This document shows positions 1 to 11,600 of a DNA stretch of 64,000 bases, piece by piece (position 1 is the first letter of the stretch; each line of letters starts with the position of its first letter). The notes beneath the pieces are model-generated. The model was given only the letters and a program-made list of their open reading frames with translations, made no database searches and had not been told where the DNA came from. Location: positions 519,983 to 583,982 of the forward strand of contig NMRA01000050.1 of NCBI GenBank assembly GCA_002633005.1, given 5' to 3'. This DNA is from Phoronis australis. Taxonomy: Eukaryota; Phoronida; Phoronidae. Position numbers and translations under genes: made by a program.

Positions 1-188
1 TGCCTCCTCACACTTGAAAGTATCCTGCCATGATATTCATTGATATCATATCAAACTACACTTGAAAGTATCCTGCCATAAAATTCATTGATGTCAAACT
101 ACACTTGAAAGTATCTTACCATGATATTCATTGATATCATATCAAACTATAAGTATCCTGCCATACTATTCATTGATGTCAAACTATA
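1..188. repeat. Short tandem repeat, ~38-48 bp unit, about 4 copies
   Basis: Four successive copies of a unit that reads roughly CTTGAAAGTATCCTGCCAT, then ATTCATTGAT, then TCAAACTA are visible from the window edge to the acceptor of the first mucin exon. Copies differ by a short GATATCATAT insertion and single substitutions, and the last copy is truncated at its left side. The array probably continues left of the window. It lies in the intron just upstream of the Ser/Thr/Pro-rich exon. Confidence 0.85.
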
Positions 189-203
189 CTTTTTTCCCAA
201 CAG

Positions 204-296
204 CATCACCAGTGAGTATTGATGACACCCAAACTGGTAAAACACCTGTTATCAGCACAATCACGCCTACCACTGTGTCACCAACCAAACGGCCAG
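204..296 (+). CDS. Block 1 exon: Ser/Thr/Pro-rich mucin-type linker
   Basis: The acceptor is TTTTTTCCCAACAG and the donor GTATGT; the exon is phase 1-1 (93 bp). About half of the translated residues are Thr, Ser or Pro, including STITPTTVSPTK, which is the composition of an O-glycosylated mucin spacer. The match to the phase 1 exon at 8429-8608 in block 2 is in composition and position, not in sequence. Confidence 0.7.
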
Positions 297-3200
297 GTAT
301 GTTGACTCCTAATTACCATGTTCTTTGTTGTATCACTAAGCTTTCAACGGTTGAAAGGTTTTATATTTATTTTAGTATTGAATGAAGTATGTTGTCCACA
401 GTCTATACGCATTTGACTTCCTGGTGATAAGTACTCATTCTAAGCTAGTGCAGATTTGCGCCTTTTTCAGTTTGAATTATTTTTTATAATTTAGATTTTT
501 TTTAGGAAGATTTGACTTTCTTTTGCAGATTGTGCCAATGTTACTTGCCCGACTGCAGTGACTCCCACTCTGAAGGAGGGGTATGTGATGAGGCAAATAT
601 GGACTGATGATGGATGTTGCCAGCAACTCATCTGGGAATGTAAACCAGAACAGTGCACAACCAAGGAGTTTAAGTGCGACGCACCAAAATCTGTTGTGAA
701 AAGAAACAAGCAAGAGTGCTGTCCTACGTTTGAATGCTGTATGTTATTTTTTCTTACTAAATTCATTAGTAATGAGGAGCATGTAATGTAAAACAATGAC
801 GTTATTACTAACCTTGCTGTGTTTGATCTATGACCTGCTGTTATATGCAAGTGCAGTAGAGTTTTATTTGGCATAACTCAGGACGCTATGACAACCTGAA
901 TGGCTCACACACAGACATGTAATGTAATTCTATATTAGTTTGGAAAACTGGGTTTTGCTGAGTGAGAAGTGAGCTATTACTATAGTAGTAAACGCCCTTC
1001 AAGTGTACAGATATAGTATGTTAACTGCTCTGACAACTGTATGTGACTGACGAGTACAAGTTTTTGTTCTGTTAAATTTTCTGTTCTGTTTTCGTGACGT
1101 TCTCTCGTTGTGATTGCAGTGTGCCCGACATGTAAACCAGCCCCAGTGCCTGTCTGTCCGACAGGAATGTTGGCTGAGCGAGTTTTTGATGCATGCGGTT
1201 GTGAAGAGTACAAGGAATGTAAACCAGAGAGGAACACATGTTTCTACAACAGTACTTTCCTGGTCACAAACAAGGGTGAAACTGTCAAACGTGTTGTGCC
1301 AGTACTACAACGCTACAAGGTGAGAAAGATTGTTTGAATACAGAAGGGCAGCCATGTTTATCGGGGGAAACATGTAAACAATGTATTTGCAACAATAGCA
1401 GTCGAATCTTTGACAAATCATCAATCTCCCCACAATGTGCATGGTCAGAATACAATTTTTGGATTCAACGTAGGTGCGAATTCGAGTTACTCAATAATTC
1501 AGTGAGTTTTCTGTGTGATAAGGTGTTGGTGGATAAAGTATTGACTCAGAGGTGAATTGGAGCTAAAGCTACATACAGTAAAACGACTCTGAGTAAATTC
1601 TAATGTTTGGTTTATTATAATTAGTTGATACTTTGTGAGATGTTTTTACCATACTTTTTCAGTGGATGAGTGATTATCTAGATTCATGTGCTTTTTGACT
1701 ATTTCAGCCTGGAGATGTGTGGAATGATGGTAACTGCAGAGCATGCAAATGTGAGCTCAACAAGTTGGGTCTTGATGACCTTTATGAAAGCAAGTGTCTA
1801 GACACCACTTGTGCAGCAGTGACTGATGTGAGTAGCAATCCGGCGCCACCTTTTGTAGACACATGACAGCGTTTTCCCGTTCAGTGACTTTACCAGATGT
1901 AGGGGGATCTGAGCGTGTGATAACATCTAGCTTCTTTGTTAACTGCCAAGCACAGTCTTTTGTCTGTTATGACAACAAGCAGGCCAATTCTACTAGGCTT
2001 ATTACAGACCACGTGTGAACACAGTCAAGCTCAAAGTGAATTGGTGTATTCGGAAAGAATAGATTGTCGTAACTTCAGTTGGGTGATTTTGGCGATTCAA
2101 AAACTGATCACCATTTGACGAAGATTTCAGAAATACTGTTGGTTTATGTTCAAATATGTTATAACTTAACTTTCATTCTTAACAGCACAGCCCAGTCAGG
2201 GTACATATGATTTTATTGGAGATTAGAACAATTATCGAACAAAAGAGAGCTGGCCCTCCAACCATGAATGCCAGACTGGAGTTAATCAGTCGTGTAAGAT
2301 ATTGGCTACAGGGGTAAACTTCCCAACTTGTTGTTGGGCTATAGAATCGAACAAGTTGGGAGCAATGGGAAAACGCCGTAATGGATTGGCTAGTTCTTGT
2401 TGGCCATTGTGTGATGTCAGGGGAACTAAATTATCTCTAAACAGGTACACTCTACGTGTTTTTGACCTTAACCTATTGTATTGCATTGCAACAACATCTA
2501 GGAGAAATTCTATCCACTCCCTTTCCTAAAACTCCAGTGACTTTGGAAGAGACTGAAAATACAGTATTACACACAGTTATTTGAAAATTGTAAACCTATA
2601 ATTAAAACATAGCCAAGGTGTGGCTGCAGAATGATGAATAACTACACTGTCTTGGACACTAAGTTGAAGACTGGACACCAAGCTTTATTGTCCAGAATTA
2701 TGGGCAGCTTGATGAGGTAAAAGGATCCTTATTTCAGAATGGAATCCTAAGTTGGTTGAGAATCAATTTAATGAGAACTTGATATAATATTGCCATACTC
2801 AATGGGTGTTAACTGGAAGTTAACTACTGATTGAATCAACCATGCACAATGGATTTTAACTGCCAGTTAACTATTAAAGTGTATACAATGGCTGCTAACT
2901 GGGAGAAAATGAATTGTAAACATACGATGGATTTTCTTGGTAATTTACTGTTAGCAGATACTTCTCAGAGTATATCTTTGCTATGGCTATGTACATTTGA
3001 CTGTGTTGCTTCAGTCTAGCACCACGCTAGAATTCATGTCAGTGATTGCAGCCATGTTCTCTGTGATGTTTCCAGGACATGATTGAGTTGCCATACACGA
3101 CCACAACCCAGTGCTGCAAACAAACCAGAAAGGTCAAATGTAAAGCAGTTATCAACAGCATTGAGAAGTTGATGAATGAAGGTGATGAGTGGTCCAACCC

Positions 3201-5398
3201 TAATAAGCCATGTGAGACGTACAAATGTGTCACCGGTCTTGACGGCAATGTTCAAATAGAGACGATCAGACAAAACTGCAACCGAGTGTGTGAACCAGTG
3301 AGTAGAATGTCAACGCGATTGTGAAATGGAAAATCATTAGTATTGCTATGAAGGTTATGATCTTCACTAACGTGGTTGTGATTGTTATTGTAACTAATGT
3401 TTCAACTTTTGTTAAGACTGGCTAGTTTTTGCCAGTTTATTAGTTACAAATGTGAGACACTGAAACAAAACACTTTAGCAGTAATTGTTAACATAAAAGT
3501 CCTCTCAGTAAATAATGTTATGACCCTCTAGGCAAAGGAATGCATTTTTATCTTGTTTAAAAACGAAGCTATCCCAAATGTACAGCAGAGTAAGGCCAAA
3601 TTATAAGGTCATTCCAATTCTTCATATACATGGTTAGTTATTATTTTTGTTTTCTGCAAATCAGTCGTAACCACAACGATAGGTGCTGTTCAAATTAACA
3701 CAATGATAAGTGCTGTTAAAATTAACACAAAATTAACTGGCTAAAATCATTCGATAAGAATACTGAATACTGTTCTCAATGATGAAGCTAAACAACCCGT
3801 GTTATAAAGTTCAGGGACATGTTCCAAGAAACTGGCTTACCGTAAGTTCCTTTTTGACTTAAGTCTAAGGTTTGTCTCAACTTCCAAACTTTGAAACTTC
3901 CACATCTGTTAAGTTAGTCAAAATTAAGTCAAAATTTTGGTAAAAAATAAGTCAAACTAAAATTTTTTACATGAAACAGGCTGGAGACAAATTCAAGTTT
4001 TATCTTAGAATTGACTGGAATTTAAGATTTGTCTTAGCTAAGTCAGTTTTCTTAGAACAGGACCCAGTGTGGCGAACATGGTCTTCTGATCATTCTGCTC
4101 CTGAATATAGTTCCATTCTCAAATACATGCGGTGTCCTTATGTGCAGGATTTTAGTGTATTCTGTTTCTTCCCAGGGTTCCCTATACAAAAATCCATCAG
4201 ATGCCAGCACCTGCTGTGGTACCTGTGAACCCGTTGCCTGTGTCTTCGAAGGCAAGGTATATAGTGTTGGTGCTAGCATTCCTAGCAACAACACATGTAT
4301 CCGTCTCAAGTGCGACAAGTTTTCATCTGGAGTAGGCATCACCCAAACTGATATACCATGCACACCACCAAAACGATTCTGCAAACCAGGGGAAAGTGAA
4401 TTTTCCGACAAAGACTGCTGCAAGCAATGCATCCCGAGCTCGCCTGGTAATTTGTTGCCTCATTTTTCTAGAAACTAGCTACTGATAGAAATATGGTATC
4501 GCATTGTCAAACATTTTGACCATAAGAAGCTTAAAAGCTTGTGGTCAAAGTGATATGAGTGTTTTGTTTTTGATTATCTCTTGCTCATGCTAATGTAGAT
4601 TATGACTCTTCCACTTGTTAATATTTGGCTTTGGGATTTTTTCTTCATTACACTTGTTTTTTATCTGGTTACTGCTTCTTTGCAACTAAATGTTTCGTAG
4701 CTTTGATGAAAATTGTCAAGAAACTAACTGAAAATTTCTCCCACACTGTGAAAACAACTGGATCTTTTTACTGAGCAGAATAGCAGCTGTACGATTTCTG
4801 CAAAAACTGCTATGCACTCTGCTGATGTTCTTAGACCATAACCTCCACAGAGCCTGCCATGAGTCAGATAATGATAATTTGGCTCTTGTATTATAAGCGA
4901 TTCTTGGCTTTCACTCACACTATGACACTGCCTTAAGAAGGTGAAATCTATATTTTTCCAGTTCTTCGTCTAATGACAGTCATCTAACTTTCAAACTTAT
5001 TTTTAGTCTTTTACTCTCAAAGTCATTTTTTCCTTAATTAGCAAAAGGTGTAAATCATGGTTTACTTCTGTACATTTCTAGCACAATGTGTAGAGTGTGC
5101 TGCTAGGGATCCTAAGACGGACACTATTGGTTATTTCCAACTGACTGTGCCAGGAAAAGGAATTTGCCGCAACACCAAACCAGTTGCTGGTCTCAAAGTA
5201 TGCCGAGGCTCCTGTGCCTCGAAGTCTCACTATTCTTTGGTCATGGCTGGCTTTGACAACCAGTGCAATTGCTGTCAGCCAGCTGCAGTGGAAACCAGGC
5301 AGGTGGAGCTGTTGTGCAAGAATGGTGAAACTGTTGTACGAAACCACACTATTCCTACAGCATGTGGCTGCGGACCTTGTAAGGCAGGTCTTCGGTAG
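204..5398 (+). CDS. Block 1: C-terminal part of a gel-forming-mucin / vWF-like secreted protein (partial, 7 exons)
   Basis: Seven exons (204-296, 529-738, 1120-1319, 1708-1827, 3076-3297, 4176-4446, 5082-5398) have canonical acceptors and donors. Joined, they give one open frame of 477 residues ending in TAG; the first codon borrows one base from an exon left of the window. Module order is a short Ser/Thr/Pro segment, a VWC-like module, a B-type Cys-rich chain, another VWC-like module and a C-terminal cystine knot. In mucins and vWF this C-terminal set is extracellular, and the CTCK forms the disulphide-linked dimer. The N-terminal VWD modules must lie upstream. Every module has a counterpart in block 2 except exon 4176-4446. 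The exact orthologue (mucin, vWF-like, hemolectin-like, otogelin-like) cannot be decided here. Confidence 0.85.
529..738 (+). CDS. Block 1 exon: VWC-like Cys-rich module
   Basis: Phase 1-1 exon of 210 bp with acceptor TTTTGCAG and donor GTATGT. The translation has a C-x3-C-P start, a GCC pair in DDGCCQQ and the typical CCPTFEC end of VWC modules. It aligns along its length with the exon at 19311-19514, which ends CCPVFEC. Confidence 0.85.
1120..1319 (+). CDS. Block 1 exon: B-type Cys-rich segment
   Basis: Acceptor TGATTGCAG, donor AAG|GTGAGA, phase 1 to 0. Landmarks are CPTCKPAPVPVCP, DACGCEEYKEC and the tail NTCFYNSTFLV. In block 2 the same segment is spread over three exons (21719-21771, 22770-22833, 24281-24339). 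Confidence 0.8.
1708..1827 (+). CDS. Block 1 exon: VWC-like half-module
   Basis: Phase 0-0 exon of exactly 40 codons with acceptor GACTATTTCAG and donor GAT|GTGAGT. The start PGDVWNDGNCRACKC is the usual opening of a VWC module (G-x-x-W-x-D-x-C-x-x-C-x-C). It pairs with 24647-24760 of block 2 (ASDIWQDGPCISCQC). Confidence 0.85.
3076..3297 (+). CDS. Block 1 exon: Cys-rich module
   Basis: Phase 0-0 exon of 74 codons with acceptor GTTTCCAG and donor GTGAGT. It contains TTTTQCCKQTRKVKC followed by GDEWSNPNKPCETYKC. It equals two consecutive exons of block 2, 25112-25210 and 25710-25848, fused without an intron. Confidence 0.85.
4176..4446 (+). CDS. Block 1 exon: VWC-like module with CC and CKQC motifs
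   Basis: Acceptor TTCTTCCCAG, donor GTAATT, phase 0 to 1. Landmarks are STCCGTCEPVACVF, a CIRLKC core, and a closing KDCCKQC followed by a short Ser/Pro tail. No corresponding exon was found in block 2. Confidence 0.8.
5082..5398 (+). CDS. Block 1 terminal exon: C-terminal cystine knot (CTCK)
   Basis: Acceptor TACATTTCTAG, phase 1, stop TAG at 5396-5398. Twelve cysteines are visible: CVEC, GIC, VC, SC, the cluster QCNCCQP, LLC and the closing ACGCGPC. This is the layout of mucin/vWF CTCK domains, where the central Cys cluster and the knot make the interchain disulphides of the C-terminal dimer. All twelve cysteines have partners in the CTCK at 28307-28632. Confidence 0.92.
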
Positions 5399-5651
5399 AT
5401 TCAGTCACTTAGGACTGCACCATGATGATGTCAACCAAGGAATTTGAACTGGACCATGCACTGTAATTCTTCTATAAAAATAGGCAGAGCCTGGTCAAAG
5501 ATTACAGTTGATGCTATGGACTGCCGACTTCACACTGTTAGTTAAATGTGTAGTGTTTATATCTACATATAGACAAATCTCACCATGTGTTCATATTTAA
5601 CATTAACTGTTTTATGTTATATTCCCTTAGTACAATATATTTGGATGACGA

Positions 5652-5657
5652 AATAAA
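5652..5657 (+). terminator. Poly(A) signal of block 1
   Basis: A canonical AATAAA lies about 250 bp after the stop codon of block 1 and is followed by a T-rich stretch (TTTTATTTTTG). This supports a real 3' end here. Confidence 0.65.
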
Positions 5658-7485
5658 CTTTTATTTTTGTACGCTTTTTTTGCTAAAATGAACAGACTGA
5701 GGGTATATTATTCCAGAATTGTATACAAATATTTGTGATTCATATATATCTTTGATTTAATTTGCACCTGGTGTTCTTAATCTGCAGTTGTGTTCATGAA
5801 TCTTTTGATAACATTGTGTCCTACTTTGGACGTCACTGACATGCTGCAGTAGGCTATATCTTTAATTGTTGAAAGTAGTTTCATTTGATTGCTTTGGTGA
5901 GAGTAATAAATCTTATTGCAAATAATTATTCTTTGTGTTTTAGTTACCACACGAGTACAACTACTTCAAAATTTCACATTAATTCAAATACCAGAAACAA
6001 GCAGGTAATTTTAAATAATCGAATTAAATGCGCCATGATGGCATATATTTTTGTTTAAAGTACTATTGTTGCAATTTTGGCTTCTTTGAAGATAGTCATC
6101 ATTTCTTGAATTTTCTAACTCTGCTATTCTGTATCATGATGGTTGAAGTGACTTAATAGTACAGCACTTGGGTGTTAGTCTGGCTGTTTCAGTATAATTT
6201 AAAAACTTGAAAGTCAGATGCGTACCTAACGAAGGTGGGGGGAAACTGCTGTTAAGAACTGGGTAGCAAATATAGATGGTGCAAATATCTTGGCATCTGT
6301 TGAGGAGGTGACATTGGTGTTGACATAGAGGTGCAAAGTAAGGTCACAATTGCAACTGTTGCAGAATTTTGTTACAATTTCGGGTTTGCGAAAGCTCTTG
6401 TAACGTTCAATGATAAAATAGAGACTGAGTAATCTAATTGCACATGATTCAGTGGGGGATTGTACAAGTCCTCCATGTATCTTGTGGGATGGATAGTTCT
6501 ACCACCTCCATACAATGGACACCAACCTGGAAAGTGAGGAAACTGGAGGCAATCAAAGGGGCTGCACTGTTTTTCCCTGTAGTTTATGGCCTAACAAGAT
6601 ACCAGTGGTGATGACCAGGTGGTGGCACCTGTCTAGGGCAGTAGTGATCTTAGCATAACACTACCGCTTGAAAGTCCTGAGTTTCCGTATGTTTTTTGAA
6701 TATGTAAATTTTCTAAGCATTTCTAATGTTGAGTAAGTTGCTTGTTTTAAACCAGTTGAATACTTTTGAACTCATTGAAAACTTGAGCTTTCTGTACACA
6801 AACCTTATGTGACAATTTTTCATGAGATATTCAAAATTGCTCCCAATTTAAACAAAAAAGGGATAGAAATTGACGAGATCAAACTAAGACGCCAACCAGC
6901 AAAATGCTTTTGGAAATTCCTAATGTGTCATTTAAATTTCGTTCTAAAATCACATGGTCAAGCGATGATGTGTTTGGACTTGATAGACTCGCACAGCAGC
7001 AACTAGGTCAAGCTGAATCATCTTGTTGAAGCCAACAATGAACTTTCACTCCATGGTCTTGTCAGATGGTATATTATAAACAAAACAGAATTCAACCCCA
7101 AAACATGAACCAAACAATATGTTTTTGAAGCAGGCTTAGTTGAACATTTTACTGATTGGTGTCTTTGTTTTCATTTATTGGTAACCTGTTTGAGTGTGGC
7201 AGATTTGTCATCATTCCTCTCGGTCCATTTTCAATTCCTTTCTACCCAATGCTCTTCCCATCAAGTTAATTTCACTTCAAGGAAACACAGCAGTATCCAT
7301 CATTTTAAATATTCTCGAAGGCTATATGCAAATTGTGCAATTGGCAGATCTAGCTTTGTGAAGATTGCTCCCCATGGACTTGGTGTCCTGCTTGTAACGA
7401 ATAAGTTAATGTGACCTATTGCTTCAGGGATCTGTTTCTAGAAAGTGACTTAAGGCAGAAGTTTGATCTTGTGCTCCCACTTCAA
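5658..7485. other. Intergenic or intronic stretch, nothing recognised
   Basis: AT-rich sequence with only short frames and no module resembling a mucin exon. I looked for a signal-peptide exon that could start block 2 and found no convincing one; a short first exon could easily be missed by eye. Confidence 0.5.
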
Positions 7486-8040
7486 AACTGTTGAGTAAAG
7501 ACTTAGCTAAGTGTGTATGAGCACATCACAATCTAGATATAACTGTTGAGTAAAGACTTAGCTAAGTGTGTATGAGCACATCACAATATAGATATAACTG
7601 TTGAGTAAAGACTTAGCTAAGTATGCATGAGCACATCACAATATAGATATAACTGTTGAGTAAAGACTTAGCTAAGTGTGTATGAGCACATCACAATATA
7701 GATATAACTGTTGAGTAAAGACTTAGCTAAGTGTGTATGAGCACATCACAATATAGATATAACTGTTGAGTAAAGACTTAGCTAAGTATGTATGAGCACA
7801 TCACAATATAGATATAACTGTTGAGTAAAGACTTAGCTAAGTGTGTATGAGCACATCACAATATAGATATAACTGTTGAGTAAAGACTTGGCTAAGTATG
7901 TATGAGCACATCACAATCTAGATATAACTGTTGAGTAAAGACTTAGCTAAGTATGTATGAGCACATCACAATCTAGATATAACTGTTGAGTAAAGACTTA
8001 GCTAAGTATGTATGAGCACATCACAATCTAGATATAACTG
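7486..8040. repeat. 55-bp minisatellite, 10 full copies
   Basis: Copies start at 7486, 7541, 7596, 7651, 7706, 7761, 7816, 7871, 7926 and 7981, each opening AACTGTTGAGTAAAGACTTA and closing with ATCTAGATAT or ATATAGATAT; a five-base stub follows at 8036. The period is an exact 55 bp, and copies differ mainly at a GTGTGTATG / GTATGTATG / GTATGCATG site. Confidence 0.97.
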
Positions 8041-8428
8041 TTAGAAATTATTTCAGTGATGAGCAGTTATGTGAATATATGTACAGAGACTGCACTTTCG
8101 CTCAAGTGAGATATACTTATTTTTCAAAAATAGCTATGTGGACCATAAGACTTAACTGTCTGTCTTGTGTCTCAAGTCACTTTTTATGAAATGGGCCAGA
8201 TGCCTGGCTTGCGCATTGTCTTAGGGACATGTCTCAAGTTGTGATAATTGATGTAGTTTCATTGAAACTGATTTTGTGTCGGACTAAACTGGCATTGCAA
8301 TTTACACTTCTTGATTCTGAAGGAAACGTTGCAATTTCCCTGTATCTTAATTTTGAACTGTGTACTAAAATTCCCACATCTAATTAGCAAACAGTAAACT
8401 TGTCATAACTGATCTTTTTTGCCTGTAG

Positions 8429-8608
8429 CCATGTTAGTCCCATCCACAATTGCTACCATTTCGCCGACGAACAGGAACCTTACAACAGCAGAACTCACTA
8501 CCAAGTTTGAGCCAAGCAAAGTACCAACGCTCAGTCCTACTATGACACCATCTTTGCCATCAGAGCAGACCACAACTATGGTTATGCCTACTATGTCAGC
8601 ATCAACAG
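8429..8608 (+). CDS. Block 2 exon: Ser/Thr/Pro-rich linker
   Basis: Acceptor TTTTGCCTGTAG, donor CAG|GTATTG, phase 1-1. The 60-residue translation is rich in Thr, Ser and Pro (for example TTTMVMPTMSAS), typical of O-glycosylated mucin sequence. A Met codon (8431) follows the acceptor directly, but the T-rich tract before it argues for an internal exon rather than a translation start. Confidence 0.7.
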
Positions 8609-11600
8609 GTATTGCCTTCACATGTTCAATTATTTTATTCACATCTTCCAATGTCATTCTGTTCTTGTTTTGAAATGATCTTGGAAGTTAAGATGCTGCC
8701 AGGCAAACCAAATGTAACTTGGAGAGTCAAAATCTTTTGATTCAAGGAAAATCACTGCTGCTAAGTTGACATCATCTGGTTATGTCTCAGTAATCTAGGC
8801 TTTTTGTAACTAGCATTATTAATTCATTGGGAATATTGCGTGAATGTACTGGGAAACTTCTTGTGAATGGTTGAGACAAATATAGACACTTGGTGCAGAG
8901 TATGAACTTACCAGGAGCAGTTGGATTTTTGAACAATTTATGCTCTGCTTAAAATGTTAAATTAAATAAGATTGCTGGGATAAAGTGTCACACGTGGACA
9001 CATACTAACTTGTCTTTTTTCTTGGATTATTATGACTTTAATAATCTAGGTGCAATCGTGAGGAGTCATTTGTATAATTCTGCTGCTACTGCATTTACAG
9101 TGATTACTAAACCACAGGATACTATTGGAACTACATATACCAAAAAATTATCAACCCCAACTCCGACAACAGTTGTTACGCGTAAGTGATCTTTTGAGGT
9201 TATATAAAAATTGTAGAAGTTAGGTTTATCTCATGTGCACCAGTTGGTTTAAAAGGAGTTGGTTTTCATTATTTTTAAAAACCTGTCTTCATTTTGTGAT
9301 ATAAACCTTGTCTTTGTTTGTTTAAAGCAGTGCATTTTTGATTGACTTTTGCACTAATAATCTCTTTAGTCCAAAACCTAGTTTCCTACCTAAAATATTG
9401 ATCTTCCCCCACCACTTTTGTCATCTTTGTCAGGTTCATGTATTTCTGTTTTTGCAGCTATATATAACTGCTCTGTGCATGGAAACAGCTTCAAGACGTT
9501 TGATGGCAAGCATTACAACTATGAAATTTGCAAGCACACACTTGTCAATGACATGGTTACTTCTAAACTTTCTGTTAAGTGTAAGTTTGTTGTTGGTTCT
9601 ATGAGAGCTTGTTTGAAGGATTTACACTAGTCTTGTAGTTAATCCATGCATCTCTAGTCATAGGATGCCAACTCCAGCTCATGGCCCATACATTCTAATT
9701 TTAGAGCTAGCGAACCCACAATTTCATGGGACTGGCCATGACAGTTTCCACAATGAACTTCCAGCTGTCATCTTGACTGTGTTTTGATTAGAGTGCTGTA
9801 GTTGGCTAATCATAAAGAATGGGAATGGTTTAAAACCTCTGATTCTGATTTTTATGAACATTAAGAATTTACTCATTGCTTTCTTATGCATTTTGTACTT
9901 TGACCAAAACGGTGGTTTCAAACCTTTTTTTTTGTATTAAGTAACTTTGTTAACCAGTTGTAGGCAAAATAGTTTTAAGTACATTATGTTAATGAGTCAT
10001 ATGTTAAGCAACCCTAATTATTTACACAAGTTTGCACAGAATGAAATTGATCAAGGTGTTTATTTATGCATTAGGCTATTTTATTTATAAAATTCCAATT
10101 CATTTCTAGTGAATCTGCATTGCCCTAAGAATACATTGAGCCGTGCTCGGTGTTCACGATCACTGGAAATTGTTGTTGATGGACGCAAGCTTATCTTACG
10201 ACAACGACTTCTTGTTCAAGTCAACGGCAAGATATACAGACCCTGGCAGTTTGATGTGGTCAGTTTAGTGTTGCTGATTGATAAATTTCATGCATATAGT
10301 GCCATTGAGGTGTAGTTTATTTTGTACACAATGCCGTGAAAACTCAAAACGAGGGATGATAACATATTTTTATAATTGTAGTAAACTCAAATACGACTAT
10401 CTGGCAGCATGTCATCATTCAAAACACAACATTCTTGTGACAGTTATGCCTCATTTTACTCTTAATTACTTGATTTTGACCAGCGACATGTGTTTGACCA
10501 TTCCACTATACGGGGTGCATTAACTCTTTAAATGTTCACAGCTGTCAACGAGCCTTGCTCCCACTTTCAAACTGAAGAGTGTTGGAGATGAAAACATTGT
10601 CGAGATACCACAGTTCAACATGGTCATTCACTGGACTAAATCGTATGATGTTGATGTCAAGGTATGTCATTGAAATTTGCATGAGATAGAAAATAGGAAT
10701 GTGCATGGTGGACAATGCTAGATCTGTGAAATATCTAGGCATCTTGTGAAAATAATCTGGTGGTGAAAACACCTAGGGGACATAAATTAAATAGAATGGC
10801 ATGTGAGCAATGGTAAGAGAAACTATGTAATTATCAATAATTATCAAGCAATTATTCAGCTGTGTTTCTATTTACATTAGTCCCGACACAGTGAATGTTT
10901 TTCAGACTGATTTTATCTCCTCCCTTGTGATCGTCTACTGGTTGAACCTCAAAATTCATAGCTGGGAGTCATGGGAGTGATAGCAGTCATAATGTTGTGT
11001 TGTTCCCAAGATCTGCGAGGGAGTTGTCTCTCAGTGCTTTGTGAGAATTTTTGTTGTCCAGAAATATTAATCTTGATCTCAATTTGATAAAAGAACCAAC
11101 GATACTTTGGTGTTGGAATGCACTTTGACCTTACTGATTTACCTAAGACATTTTTCTGATGTTTATTTAGGTCAAGGCTAACATGATGAACAAACTAAAT
11201 GGTCTGTGTGGTACGCTGACTGGCACCCCAACTGATGACTTGATGACTAAGGACGGCAAGATCGTGACTGATGTCAACATATTTGGTGATGGTTGGGGAA
11301 CTAGGACCTATTGCCCAGCAGTGAAGCAATGTCCTGCTGAAGTGCGCCAGTTGGCTCAACAGAAGTGTGCTGCATTGAGGTGAGTTGTCAATAGATTCCA
11401 GCCTTGGGTGGTACATAGAATGGTTCAGGTATTTTGACTGCATTAGAGTGCAGAAAGTAGTGTAATTGATCAACGAATTATACTTCCATGTGTCCCATGC
11501 TACAAACAACCCGAGGATTAATTTTGAAAGTTACTTTTAGTACTATTTTGTACTAATTACAGCACGCATCACAAATTTTTGTCTGACCGGTCGGAAATTG

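Noticed and set aside
5082-5398. CTCK as a separate growth-factor or norrin/slit-type gene
   Set aside because: It is spliced in frame to VWC-type exons and has the mucin/vWF Cys cluster, so it is the end of the mucin-like protein.
7486-8040. CRISPR-like array
   Set aside because: The units are contiguous identical copies without unique spacers, in an animal genome: a minisatellite.
8431-8433. ATG as translation start of block 2
   Set aside because: It follows a good acceptor (CCTGTAG) directly and is not followed by a hydrophobic signal peptide, which a secreted mucin-type protein would need.
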